DNA from: Bin55 sp009840545 | GTDB lineage: Bacteria; Pseudomonadota; Gammaproteobacteria; Pseudomonadales; Azotimanducaceae | NCBI GenBank assembly: GCA_965208815.1 | Contig: OZ242357.1 | Span: forward strand, 2,232,001 to 2,296,000 | DNA: 64,000 nt | Reading direction: 5' to 3' | Shown: piece after piece, positions 53,273 through 61,465 of the stretch | How the letters are laid out: every line of letters begins with the position of its first letter | How positions within the stretch are numbered: the first letter of the stretch is position 1 | Position numbers and translations under genes: made by a program | The notes under the pieces: model-generated | The model's input: only the letters and a program-made list of their open reading frames with translations | Told to the model about the DNA's origin: nothing | Database searches by the model: none

Positions 53273-53666
53273 CGTGCGACTCCTTGTCTTTCCAGAAAGA
53301 TTTGGCTTCAGCCTCAAGCATCGATTCAAACTGCATCTTGCTCCATCCAGCTAACTTCGCACTCGTGAGCAAGTTCCTCATCTCGACAATCAAACGCATT
53401 TTGCCTTTTTTAGCCTGTGAATCAGTCTGTTCCTTGTCAACAACTACAGTTCCTCTACCGCGGATAGGGATTACTAGCCCATCCGTTTCTAACATCCGGT
53501 ACGAACGTGCAACTGTGTTGAGGCTTATTCCTAGGTCCACTGCTAGTTGGCGAACCGTTGGCAGGCTACGTCCAGAGGCAATACGACCGGATGCAATCTC
53601 GTGTCGAATCCCTCGATAGATCTGTTCGACGATTGGTTCTTTTGAGCTGAGATCGATTTTGAGCAT
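53265..53666 (-). CDS. GntR family transcriptional regulator (YtrA type)
   Basis: 133 residues, short YtrA subfamily. The N-terminal winged helix is plain: EPIVEQIYRGIRHEIASGRI, SLPTVRQLAVDLGISLNTVA, RSYRMLETDGLVIPIRGRGT. After it there is only a short helical dimerisation tail, as in YtrA, and no ligand domain. ATG 53666 (MLKIDLSSKEP) matches the family start; the frame is open to 53732 but that stretch covers the promoter. A -35/-10 pair (TTGCAT, 16 bases, TACAAT) lies so close to the ATG that the transcript may be leaderless. It probably represses its own operon with the two membrane proteins. Confidence 0.88.
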   Translation of the reverse strand: MLKIDLSSKEPIVEQIYRGIRHEIASGRIASGRSLPTVRQLAVDLGISLNTVARSYRMLETDGLVIPIRGRGTVVVDKEQTDSQAKKGKMRLIVEMRNLLTSAKLAGWSKMQFESMLEAEAKSFWKDKESHDV

Positions 53667-53673
53667 AGTTCTA

Positions 53674-53694
53674 TTGTATGGCACAATGGTACAA
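53674..53694. promoter_or_regulatory. Inverted repeat TTGTA-N11-TACAA upstream of GntR gene, probable operator/promoter
   Basis: A 21-bp palindrome with perfect 5-bp arms, 8 bases before the GntR start codon. On the minus strand its left part forms the -10-like TACAAT, with TTGCAT 16 bases upstream, so binding would block RNA polymerase. Its geometry equals that of the site next to the MarR gene (3456-3476). Confidence 0.5.
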
Positions 53695-54149
53695 ATGCAA
53701 ATCAGTTGCAAAACTCTCCATATCAGATTCATGTAAGACTCGGAAAAGCTTCTAGTCCAAAGGCGTCAAGTGGAACAAGACAGTTTCGTCCAACTATCGA
53801 CCGGTTCCTACGAATCCTGAATGACTGAGAAATTCAAGCACGTCACCAAAATCACGCGATCCGGCAGATCATGGCTCAGTTTCCCATCGATTCGTATCTG
53901 AAAATTCGGCGATGTCGAAGCAAGATCCTTCGACCCAAATTGATGGGCAAGTGGGTCAGCCTATACGTGGACTACGAATAAGGGCGTTTGGCCGTTCCTC
54001 AGAATCTATGGCTACAAGTTGTATCAGTTCCGCACTAGGTCGGGGGGAGTGGTCGTAAGCTTAGTCGCGCGGGACTCTGCATGGTTCGTAGAGCGGTCCG
54101 CCAAACTGTCGATCAGAGCCTTGTTAAGCGACAATACTGTCCGCGCTTT
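53695..54149. other. Intergenic stretch, no supported gene
   Basis: Apart from the -35 region of the GntR promoter, I see only short frames. One of about 43 codons (NHAIRQIMAQFPIDSYLKIR, ending GKWVSLYVDYE, stop near 53980) reads like protein and might be a remnant, but no start or family is clear. Confidence 0.4.
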
Positions 54150-55049
54150 TTAGAACTGAAAGAAGCTGGTTTCCGCTTGTTCGGGCAATAAATAACGCAA
54201 CGGTTGCTCGCACTCAATGTCTGTGAATGTAGATTCAGCGAATGTGTACAACTTTCCCACAACGATTGCTGATGCATCCATTTCCATGGTCATTCGGTTC
54301 ACCGCAAACCCATTGCAACTCTCTACCTGTGTGTACTGAAACTCCATCGACAGTGTCTTTAGCTTGAACATAAAACGCTTTCTTACCGGTTTTTCGAGCA
54401 TTAGTATGAGGCTCCTTGGCGATTGATCATGCTTGCCCACTGTAACTTTGGCAATCCAGTTCATCTTGTCCCGCAACCCGGCGAACTCGTCGTCGTCCTC
54501 GTCGTCTATGGGCATAGCGAAATCAAAGACGAACACCGCCTCCGCATCCGACTCCTCTACAACTCTGCCAGTTGAAGCATCAAATGGAAGTGGTGGCAGG
54601 AACAGGAACGGACTCGCCGAGGTCAAGTTCAAGCTAATTGTCGCTTGCTCACTCTCGTGGCGTATACGACCATCCTCACTAACAAAATACTCAAAGCTGC
54701 TTTCCGAAGGTTCTTCATCCGAACTTTCCTCTCTTTCTGAGTGTGTGTAGGAACTTATGGGCACACCCAAGTACATCTTGGACATGGCAGATGCGATCAA
54801 ATCTTGGTGCTGGTCTGAAAGAGAAGAAGCTGAAAGACCTTCCTTGGTTTGGATGCGACGTTCTTCTCTATATGCATGAATAGACTCAACCGTATTCAAG
54901 ACAGTGAATTGCGAATCGTTCGATTCGGATATCTCTTCAGCCTGTTCCTCCAAGTCCGCAAGTGTGGCAGAAAATGTAATGCAACAGCAAAACACGGCCA
55001 AACCCACACAGCCTTGCAACGGCCGTCCCCTATAGGTAATTGATTTCAT
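54150..55049 (-). CDS. Hypothetical secreted protein
   Basis: About 299 residues, unknown family. ATG 55049 (MKSITYRGRPLQGCVGLAVF) begins a signal peptide with the core CVGLAVFCCCITFSATLA; the frame continues 30 bases upstream. The mature part is acidic near the N-terminus (DLEEQAEEISESND) and contains EESSDEEPSESSFEYFVSED, then beta-rich sequence (SLILMLEKPVRKRFMFKLK; MTMEMDASAIVVGKLYTFAE). This resembles outer-membrane lipoprotein-sorting or DUF-type periplasmic proteins that bind lipids, but I cannot assign it. It stands alone on the minus strand. Confidence 0.6.
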   Translation of the reverse strand: MKSITYRGRPLQGCVGLAVFCCCITFSATLADLEEQAEEISESNDSQFTVLNTVESIHAYREERRIQTKEGLSASSLSDQHQDLIASAMSKMYLGVPISSYTHSEREESSDEEPSESSFEYFVSEDGRIRHESEQATISLNLTSASPFLFLPPLPFDASTGRVVEESDAEAVFVFDFAMPIDDEDDDEFAGLRDKMNWIAKVTVGKHDQSPRSLILMLEKPVRKRFMFKLKTLSMEFQYTQVESCNGFAVNRMTMEMDASAIVVGKLYTFAESTFTDIECEQPLRYLLPEQAETSFFQF

Positions 55050-55380
55050 ATCTAGTTCCCCGCTATATCTGACATTCAAAGGGACTCATGAACGCTTGCC
55101 GAACACGGACCTGCAACCGAGAACTTGCACATAGCAAATCCTGCCCGGACTGGTCTTGCTCTCAAGCAAGCAAGATTTGTGCCATCGCCTTGAGGTTTGT
55201 GAGATCACAGAGGGTACCTCGGAGGAACAGAAATCTGGTTACAAAATGCTGTTAATCGACAGCCTCTAGTTGAAGCCTTGACGTGGCACAACAACAATTG
55301 CCATTTGGGCTAATTGCTCGTTTGAACAAGGATCAGTCTTGAAGGCCCCTTTTATTCTGGAAGACCCCGCCGCAGACTAA
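55050..55380. other. Intergenic stretch, nothing recognised
   Basis: About 330 bases between two minus-strand genes. It should hold the promoter of the secreted protein gene. I see no convincing terminator, RNA or short gene. Confidence 0.5.
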
Positions 55381-56274
55381 CTAACGAGAGGCTTCAATCG
55401 AACCTATGTGATCGAGCATTTCTTCCAACAATATTGGAATCACTGGTTCAGGTAGGTCGTGACCTAGTTTCTCAATAATTCGTAATCGACAATTTGGCAA
55501 TGAGGATGCCAGATCTTTGGACCCAAATGGATCGACCAGGGGATCGGCATCACCGTGAAGCGCAAGCGATGGTGTCTCGACCTGTTTCAAGTTCTCTCGT
55601 CGGTCCCCGTCGGACACAATGGCGGCTAGTTGTCTCAAAACTCCGTTTGGTCTGTGTGAACGGTCATAGGCTTGTTCAACGAATCTACCGATGCCGACTT
55701 CACAGGAATCGTAATGCGGTCCACCAAACAGGCGGTCTGAGTTCCGCGTTGCTTCAATATGTTCTTCGCGAGTTGGAGTGACAATGCTGGTTGCCAATGC
55801 GCCGATCACCTCTGGACCAGGCTTCGGTGTCTCCAAACTTCCAGTGGAGCTCATAAGCAGAGACAGACTGAAAACACGTTCAGGATGATTGATCGCCATA
55901 TACTGCGCAATCATTCCTCCCATCGATACGCCCACAATGTGCGCACCTGATTGTCCAATGTGATCTAGCAGAGCTATCGAGTCAGAGGCCATATCCGCGA
56001 GGGTGTAACTCGGGTTCATTGAGTTAGGGTCGTCCAATGCCTGTAGTAATTCGGGAATCGTTGGCGGCTCCGAATCGCTTTCGAACGAAAGTCCTGTATC
56101 TCTGTTGTCGAAGACAACCGGCCGATATCCCGCTTCGACGAACCCATCTAACAACGAGTCAGGCCAATGAATCAACTGGCAGCCCAGCCCGTGTATTAGA
56201 AGGATGGGTGTTGAGGCACGGGAGCCTCGGTGTTCGAAGCAGATGGTGCCGCTTGGTGCCCTAAATACTGGCAT
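55381..56274 (-). CDS. Alpha/beta hydrolase
   Basis: About 297 residues of the alpha/beta hydrolase fold. Landmarks: oxyanion-side motif LIHGLGCQLIHWP, VVFDNRDTGLSF, nucleophile elbow GVSMGGMIAQY (Ser), Asp in LHGDADPLVDP, and His in EKLGHDLPEP near the C-terminus, so the catalytic triad is complete. ATG 56274 (MPVFRAPSGTICFEHRG) gives the usual N-terminus; the longer frame from 56316 is less likely. It resembles enol-lactone hydrolases, esterases and related enzymes, but the substrate is unknown. It has no operon partner. Confidence 0.86.
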   Translation of the reverse strand: MPVFRAPSGTICFEHRGSRASTPILLIHGLGCQLIHWPDSLLDGFVEAGYRPVVFDNRDTGLSFESDSEPPTIPELLQALDDPNSMNPSYTLADMASDSIALLDHIGQSGAHIVGVSMGGMIAQYMAINHPERVFSLSLLMSSTGSLETPKPGPEVIGALATSIVTPTREEHIEATRNSDRLFGGPHYDSCEVGIGRFVEQAYDRSHRPNGVLRQLAAIVSDGDRRENLKQVETPSLALHGDADPLVDPFGSKDLASSLPNCRLRIIEKLGHDLPEPVIPILLEEMLDHIGSIEASR

Positions 56275-56458
56275 TAGGCTCGATAGACATGGGATTGGCA
56301 GCAATATTAGCACCAACGAATTTCGTAGATGGTTCGTGAAGGAGTAATGGATTTGGCAGGTATTTGTGAAAGCAAGGAAATGGGGCTTTTTTGCGAGTAT
56401 TTCCTTCGTTAATAGGTGTTTGTGCAGAGTTGCAAAACCGCTCTAGACGCCATTCAAC

Positions 56459-57070
56459 GTGTCATACAATGCGAGAAACTCGACACGATCAGCAACCTCA
56501 AGCTTGTTGCCAGTTAGTCAAGTGATTAAAGAAAACGAACTAATCAATTCCCTCAAGAAGGACATCTTGCCACGTCTGCTGGATGGAGCGCTGCAAGGTG
56601 TTTACGCATTTGTACTGATTTATTTGGCCCAAACGCTCAAACCGGAGACTATGGTTTCCAATTGGAAAGACTCGATCTGGTTTTTGTGTTTTATGTTGCT
56701 GTGGGGAGCGCAACACGCCGTCTTTCGAATGGTGTTGCTTCGAAGAGCAAGTCGCGTGGAAAGTCGCTATAAAGGCTTGCCTGACGGCTTGTACTTCATA
56801 GTGACTCGAGCTATGACTCCGCATACGGGTGACGCGTTTTTTCAAGCATTGGGACTGTATTTATTGATGCTTTGGTATTTCGATTCGTGGATGCTTCATC
56901 TTCCCGAGTACATGGCCAATCCTATCTGGTCACTTGCTGTTGTACCCTTATGGCTGTTGCAAAATCGATTTCTAAGAATGATCTTGGTGGAACGCGGAGG
57001 CAACGCCTTCTATAAGCATTTGTACGGCACGAAAATCGTGGATGTAACGGACGTAGAGACGCAAAACTGA
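56459..57070 (+). CDS. Hypothetical multi-pass membrane protein
   Basis: 203 residues, unknown family. Four membrane segments are likely: LDGALQGVYAFVLIYLAQTL, DSIWFLCFMLLWGAQHAVF, AFFQALGLYLLMLWYFDSWM and PIWSLAVVPLWLLQNRFLRM. The loop RRASRVESRYKGLPDGLYFI is basic and probably cytoplasmic. The start is uncertain: GTG 56459 gives a polar 21-residue leader, and GTG 56522 is an alternative; neither has a clear ribosome-binding site. It has no evident operon partner. An acetyl- or phospholipid-related role is not supported by any motif. Confidence 0.6.
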   Translation: MSYNARNSTRSATSSLLPVSQVIKENELINSLKKDILPRLLDGALQGVYAFVLIYLAQTLKPETMVSNWKDSIWFLCFMLLWGAQHAVFRMVLLRRASRVESRYKGLPDGLYFIVTRAMTPHTGDAFFQALGLYLLMLWYFDSWMLHLPEYMANPIWSLAVVPLWLLQNRFLRMILVERGGNAFYKHLYGTKIVDVTDVETQN

Positions 57071-57420
57071 GGGTCAGGTCTCTGCTTCTTTGCCATCTCC
57101 ACTACAGGATCACTGACCTTTAGGAATGCGTTCTGCCGTTGTGAAGTTCCTCCCTTCCCCTCCCCCTGGCAGTCGCCGGTGTAACGCTTTGGCAATCGGG
57201 TGTATTTGCTCGAAATTTCGTGCAGACAAAAGTTCGAGTGCCTAAAGCAACAACTATGGAGATACTGCGCCAGTGACCTTCAAGCAGCCTTGTCGAGCAG
57301 CAGCAATCACTCGATAAAATCCTCGCGGAATCGTGCATCTCATTCGCCAAATTCTCTTTTGGGCAGTAGTGAGAGCGCACCGTCCGACGTCGACTCAAAT
57401 AGAAATCCAAGGAAATTCTT
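57071..57420. other. Intergenic stretch, no supported gene
   Basis: 350 bases with only short frames. The last bases hold the AAGGAA ribosome-binding site of the following VOC gene. I see no clear hairpin. Confidence 0.5.
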
Positions 57421-57819
57421 ATGACAGACTCAGTGTTGCCCTTTCTCATGTTTCAGAACAAAAAGGCACAAGAAGCCATTGACTTCTATGTTGAGCAAAT
57501 TCCCAACAGCAGCGTGGAGGAAATTCGGCACTATGGAGATTCCAATCCGGACTTTGCAGAGTTGATCATGTTTGCAACGGTATCAATCGGTGGTCAGAGG
57601 GTTCTTTTTAACGATAGCCGCATTGAGCACGCATTCAATTTCACTCCATCAACATCGTTGTTTGTGGCGTGTGAGTCAGAAGACGAGATTAAGTCACTTG
57701 CAGAAGCTCTCGGAGAAGGCGGAAGAGTGCTCATGCCTTTGGACTCTTACGGTTTCAGCAAGCAGTTCACATGGGTTGAAGATCACTTCGGCGTGTCGTG
57801 GCAGTTGAATGTTTGGTAA
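57421..57819 (+). CDS. VOC family protein (PhnB/3-demethylubiquinone methyltransferase-like)
   Basis: 132 residues of the vicinal oxygen chelate superfamily, PhnB-like branch. It starts VLPFLMFQNKKAQEAIDFYV and ends YGFSKQFTWVEDHFGVSWQL, both standard for the branch, with FNFTPSTSLFVACESEDEIK between. Such proteins are usually small cytoplasmic dimers; their function is rarely known, with roles in antibiotic or electrophile resistance for some relatives. The ATG follows AAGGAA at good spacing. The next frame overlaps its end and leads into the selenoprotein gene, so cotranscription is likely. Confidence 0.88.
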   Translation: MTDSVLPFLMFQNKKAQEAIDFYVEQIPNSSVEEIRHYGDSNPDFAELIMFATVSIGGQRVLFNDSRIEHAFNFTPSTSLFVACESEDEIKSLAEALGEGGRVLMPLDSYGFSKQFTWVEDHFGVSWQLNVW

Positions 57820-58000
57820 TAATCCAGACAAAGGTCGCTGCCAACTGTGCAGTGCATCGAAGGCCAATTCCGAAGCTGTGCGATCTCGAGATGTCGAATG
57901 GGTTCGTCAGTATGTTTGTTGCGTTTCTTGTGGTACTTTGCAAGTTGCGAGAGTACAATTTGAAAACAGTCGCCATCACCGCTGGCATTGGAGACGATAT

Positions 58001-58603
58001 ATGAAGAAACACTTTATGGGAACTGCACTAGCTATAGTTCTTTTCCTTGCTGCAGCGAGCGTTACGGCTGCGGATTTTCAAGACGAATGGGGTCCGGAAG
58101 TGGGTTCGGAGTTGCCTGAACTTACCGTTAAGGACACAGAAGGAAACGACAGAACACTCGAAGATCTTACGGGCGACAACAAGGGAATTGTTCTTTTCTT
58201 CGTTCGCACATCGAATTGGTGAGGGTACTGCAAACGGCAACTAGGTGAGTTGCAAAAGAGACACACAGAACTTACATCGCTCGACGTTGCAGTCGCAGCG
58301 GTGACCTACGACGCAGTACGACAAAACCGTGAATTCAGCACGGAGAATGAACTCGGTTATCCACTACTTTCAGACGAAGGCGGAACGACCGTTAGCAGAC
58401 TCGGAATTCGCAACGAACAATACGAAGAAGGATCCTTTGCCTTTGGTGTGGCAAATCCGGGGATCATGGTTATCGATGCGGACGGCAAGATCGTCTTGAA
58501 ACGCGCTGAGGAAAAGTATTCCGAAAGACCGTCTTTCGACGAACTTGTGACGGCTGTCAAAGACGCCGTTTCAGATGAAGAGTCCGGGGAGACTGAAGAG
58601 TAG
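58001..58603 (+). CDS. Selenoprotein: periplasmic thioredoxin/peroxiredoxin-like protein with U-x-x-C motif
   Basis: A 200-residue redoxin (AhpC/TSA-like) interrupted by an in-frame TGA at 58220-58222, where family members have a catalytic cysteine. The frame reads LFFVRTSNW, then TGA, then GYCKRQLGELQ, a U-x-x-C redox motif with Sec74 and Cys77; beyond TGA the same frame gives a complete C-terminal redoxin half (AAVTYDAVRQNREF; ANPGIMVIDADGKIV). Signal peptide MKKHFMGTALAIVLFLAAAS points to the periplasm. GGAG lies 7 bases before ATG 58001. A candidate SECIS hairpin lies just after the TGA. A simple nonsense mutation is the alternative, but the position of TGA, the hairpin and the undecayed sequence after it favour selenocysteine. 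sel genes must lie elsewhere. Confidence 0.85.
58237..58253 (+). promoter_or_regulatory. Candidate bacterial SECIS hairpin
   Basis: GCAACT-AGGTG-AGTTGC forms a perfect 6-bp stem with a 5-base loop. It lies 14 bases after the TGA, with its loop about 20 bases away, within the usual distance for bacterial SECIS elements, and the loop contains GGU as in E. coli fdhF. Found by eye, not by a covariance model. Confidence 0.7.
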
Positions 58604-58698
58604 TAACACTTCGAGGCTGACTCAGCTTCAGCAGGACTTTCTCGTTCTCAGTTAGCTCGGAATGTCTTGTGCGAGAGCGATCAGTTCTAGTCCAATTT

Positions 58699-58737
58699 AA
58701 CCCGTCAAGAGCAAGCTCTTGGCGGGTTTCTTTTTGT
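58699..58737 (+). terminator. Intrinsic terminator after the selenoprotein gene
   Basis: Arms AACCCGTCAAGAGC (58699-58712) and GCTCTTGGCGGGTT (58715-58728) pair over 14 bases with a single G-U, a 2-base AA loop and a TTTCTTTTT tail. It overlaps the last codons of the convergent membrane-protein gene, so it probably serves both directions partly. Confidence 0.9.
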
Positions 58738-59421
58738 CTCGTGAACGGACGATTGGGTGCTATACCGAATCGCGAAACCAGTACGAAGCCACAGTAACCA
58801 AGTCAAGACCGGGTAGAAAGTCAAAACGCTGGCCGATCGCCATTCGGTCGAGTTTTCGAGCCAACGCGTTTCTTCGAGAATAAATTTGGCTACACCGTGT
58901 ACCAGCAATTCTAGGAGTACAAGCGAACACAGACCGATTTTGACGACGATAATCCAATTGAGCCTGAGGCGACGACGGCATTGATAGGTAAGCATGCATT
59001 CCGCAATGAAGGTAAACACAAAAAATATGATCGTTCCATACCTTCTCAATGCTCTATAAACCTCACCTTCCGATCCCAAGAAAGTCAGATAGACAACCAA
59101 GAAAATTGATCCAATCAAGCCTAACGTCGTAATAGCTATTGTCGAACGAGTATCTCGATCCAGTGATCTCAACCAATGATGCGTAAGTACCCAATACACC
59201 GCAGTTAGTGATGCGGCAGGAATCATTACTGCCTTAAAGATGAAGAAACTGAGACCTTCGCGACCCGATTGGCTGATGGTTGTACAGCCTTGGATGTGGG
59301 GGAAACAATGGGGCACGATTCCCTGAGAAACCGATATCAAATATCCTGCTGTTGCGCTCGCCCAATACATGACCCACATAAAAACAGGTACGTGGCGCAT
59401 GTCCAATAGCGACTTCTTCAT
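58705..59421 (-). CDS. Frag1/DRAM/Sfk1-like multi-pass membrane protein
   Basis: 238 residues with about six membrane helices. The segment PHIQGCTTISQSGREGLSFF early in the protein recalls the Frag1/DRAM/Sfk1 family, whose members carry ISxTGxxxPE-type motifs there; the match is moderate. Later helices include TLGLIGSIFLVVYLTFLGSE and IIFFVFTFIAECMLTYQCRR. ATG 59421 gives MKKSLLDMRHVPVFMWVMYW. The stop lies within the terminator of the convergent selenoprotein gene. Function unknown. Confidence 0.65.
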   Translation of the reverse strand: MKKSLLDMRHVPVFMWVMYWASATAGYLISVSQGIVPHCFPHIQGCTTISQSGREGLSFFIFKAVMIPAASLTAVYWVLTHHWLRSLDRDTRSTIAITTLGLIGSIFLVVYLTFLGSEGEVYRALRRYGTIIFFVFTFIAECMLTYQCRRRLRLNWIIVVKIGLCSLVLLELLVHGVAKFILEETRWLENSTEWRSASVLTFYPVLTWLLWLRTGFAIRYSTQSSVHETKRNPPRACS

Positions 59422-59614
59422 GAGTCGAATTCTAGAGGTTTATTCATGCAAACCCGACCCTGCGGAGCGAGCGGCTAACGGGTACGAGAAAGACACTGAA
59501 GATGTGTAGTTTCAAGGTTCGGATTTTTGGGGCACATGTCAAGCGTCTGTGTGGTGGCCTCAAGAAAATTTGATCGTCAACTGTTGGCGATGGGAAAGAT
59601 TGCATGCTGGGAAT

Positions 59615-60121
59615 TCAGCGGTTCTTCAAAATATTGCGAATTCTCGCGCGAACCGAAGCGGCTTCCGATTCGATGCCATGGGCAAGCATGCTATCCACTT
59701 TTTTCCGATATCGCGGAAAACTCAAAGCTAGCTCATTGAACCCGTTGTATGCCCATGCTCTGATGAATTTATTCTCGCTCCTGATAGAGGCATTCAGGAA
59801 ACTCTCGAGACCGACGCAATCGTCCTCATGGATGTCCAGATATGGAAGGCACTGGAGGAGATGTAATTTGCTTTCCCAGTGACCCTGATCAATCACGGCA
59901 CTAATCACAATGCGGCATTCAGCAGCGGCTAGAGTATTTCCTGTTGCGAGATGCTTCTTTAGCAACCAAGTTGCCGCACGCTGTGATTCCTCTTGTGTGA
60001 TATACGTCAGAATCGTCGAGACAAAATCTTCATCGGCACAATATCGCTCGTAGACTGACTGCAACGCCACGGCGGACTTGCGGTCCCAAGAACCAATCTC
60101 TTCGGACAATGAACTCGTCAC
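59615..60121 (-). CDS. HEAT-repeat-like hypothetical protein
   Basis: 168 residues, almost wholly helical. The pattern of paired helices (SQRAATWLLKKHLATGN; SKLHLLQCLPYLDIHEDDCV; NKFIRAWAYNGFNELALSFP; AASVRARIRNILKNR) is like HEAT repeats, which bind proteins. It starts at GTG 60121. No signal peptide or catalytic motif. It stands alone. Related short HEAT-like proteins are usually uncharacterised; no specific function can be proposed. Confidence 0.6.
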   Translation of the reverse strand: MTSSLSEEIGSWDRKSAVALQSVYERYCADEDFVSTILTYITQEESQRAATWLLKKHLATGNTLAAAECRIVISAVIDQGHWESKLHLLQCLPYLDIHEDDCVGLESFLNASIRSENKFIRAWAYNGFNELALSFPRYRKKVDSMLAHGIESEAASVRARIRNILKNR

Positions 60122-60504
60122 GCGTGGCTCTTGCGGCCTTGAGCAGATTCAACGATCACTTAAAGCATCTCCTAGCGCGAGTATTTCAGGTTGAAACAAT
60201 GCGAAACACACTGAAATCCACCGACACTTGAATTCCGAGCCGGTTCGAAGTCAACGATGCTCCACTTAGAGTGCTAAAAGTTTGCACCATGAAAATCTCT
60301 GACGAACAGCAAATTCAGGTTCGACAAAGTAACACAACCTGATTGCTGGCGGTACCGCTCCCAGTCTTGGACATGAGACCGTCGAGAACCATGCGTGCAC
60401 TTCCTGTTCCTTGTATCCACTAAAGTTCTAAACAGTATTCTCACAAGCTCCTTAAGTGATCTGTTAGCCGTAAAATTTCGCTTTCTATAGCGTTGGAGCA
60501 CGAA
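60122..60504. other. Intergenic stretch, nothing recognised
   Basis: About 380 bases between divergent genes. It should hold both promoters. I see no RNA gene; in particular, I could not recognise a cobalamin riboswitch before the adenosyltransferase gene. Confidence 0.45.
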
Positions 60505-61038
60505 GTGGCATATCGAATATCGCGTGTGACTACGTCCAAAGGTGACCAAGGAACGACAAAACTGGCTGACGGCAAGACTCTTGACAAATTTGACGGCAGA
60601 GTTGAGTTGTCTGGAACGTTGGATGAAGCAAACTGCTCAATTGGAGTGCTAGTTCAACACGTCGACGACGAATATCGGCACACACTAGTCACAATTCAGT
60701 CTAGGATCTTTGATCTAGGTGCTGCCGTAGCAACAGGAGACCCACAGCCGATCTGGCAGCGCGAGACCGATGCCATCACTAAAGCTACCAAGGAACTCAA
60801 TGACCAGTTGCCACCACTGAGAGAGTTTGTTCTACCTGGAGGCGGCAAAGCATCTGCATTTGCTCATGTTGCGAGGTCCAATGTGAGGCGAGCCGAACGC
60901 GTGTTTTGGAAATACGCTCCTGATTCGCTCAAAGAAGCAGGTCTCGGTGCTTTCTTGAATCGCGTCTCCGACTACCTCTTCGTGTTGTCAAGAATAGTCG
61001 CGGAGCAGGAGCAATTGTGGGAGCCACTTCGTTCGTGA
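60505..61038 (+). CDS. pduO: Cob(I)alamin adenosyltransferase, PduO type
   Basis: About 177 residues. Begins RVTTSKGDQGTTKLADGK, the nucleotide-binding start of the PduO family, with DEANCSIGVL, IQSRIFDLGAAVAT, FVLPGGGKASAFAHVARS and RSNVRRAERVFW following, all characteristic. It transfers the adenosyl group of ATP to cob(I)alamin, giving the coenzyme B12 needed by enzymes such as methylmalonyl-CoA mutase. I chose GTG 60505, with GGAG 6 bases upstream; the TTG at 60493 overlaps that site. No B12-dependent enzyme lies nearby. The identification is strong. Confidence 0.9.
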   Translation: MAYRISRVTTSKGDQGTTKLADGKTLDKFDGRVELSGTLDEANCSIGVLVQHVDDEYRHTLVTIQSRIFDLGAAVATGDPQPIWQRETDAITKATKELNDQLPPLREFVLPGGGKASAFAHVARSNVRRAERVFWKYAPDSLKEAGLGAFLNRVSDYLFVLSRIVAEQEQLWEPLRS

Positions 61039-61465
61039 CGATTCTGTTGCGTGACTAGAGACGCATGGTCTAGATCGCAACATCATGGATTCATCTTTGA
61101 CAGCTTTTCAAGAAGCTTGCAGCCTGTACTAACAATTGAGTCTTACAACAATATAATTGTAAGAGTGATTCCCAAACTAATTGAGATTGTCGGTTCCCCC
61201 TAGCGAGTCCTTCCAGAGGGAATACACCTGGCTACGCTAGCAGAAACAAGAAACAAACTCGCTTTTAATTCGCTGACAAGACGGCTATTCGGCGGGTTTC
61301 TCGAAGCCATACAGAATTTATCAAATGCGAGGTGTGCTCTGGTTTTTTTGAATGGAAGGTAGGTCACTGACGACCCCAGTCCTTATGACTACGATGCATG
61401 TTAAAACCCCATCAGTGTTGACCGCACTCAACTAGATCCCAATCAGTACAACTTGGATTTCATTC
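61039..61465. other. Intergenic stretch with one inverted repeat
   Basis: Contains TCTTACAA-N8-TTGTAAGA at 61141-61164, perfect 8-bp arms and an AT-rich centre, more like an operator than a terminator. No gene is supported, and no toxin frame precedes the XRE regulator downstream. Confidence 0.5.

Noticed and set aside
58001..58222. Treating the redoxin as a nonsense-mutated pseudogene
   Set aside because: The TGA sits at a family catalytic Cys position, the downstream half is not decayed, and a candidate SECIS hairpin follows. A mutation would be unlikely to hit that codon by chance.
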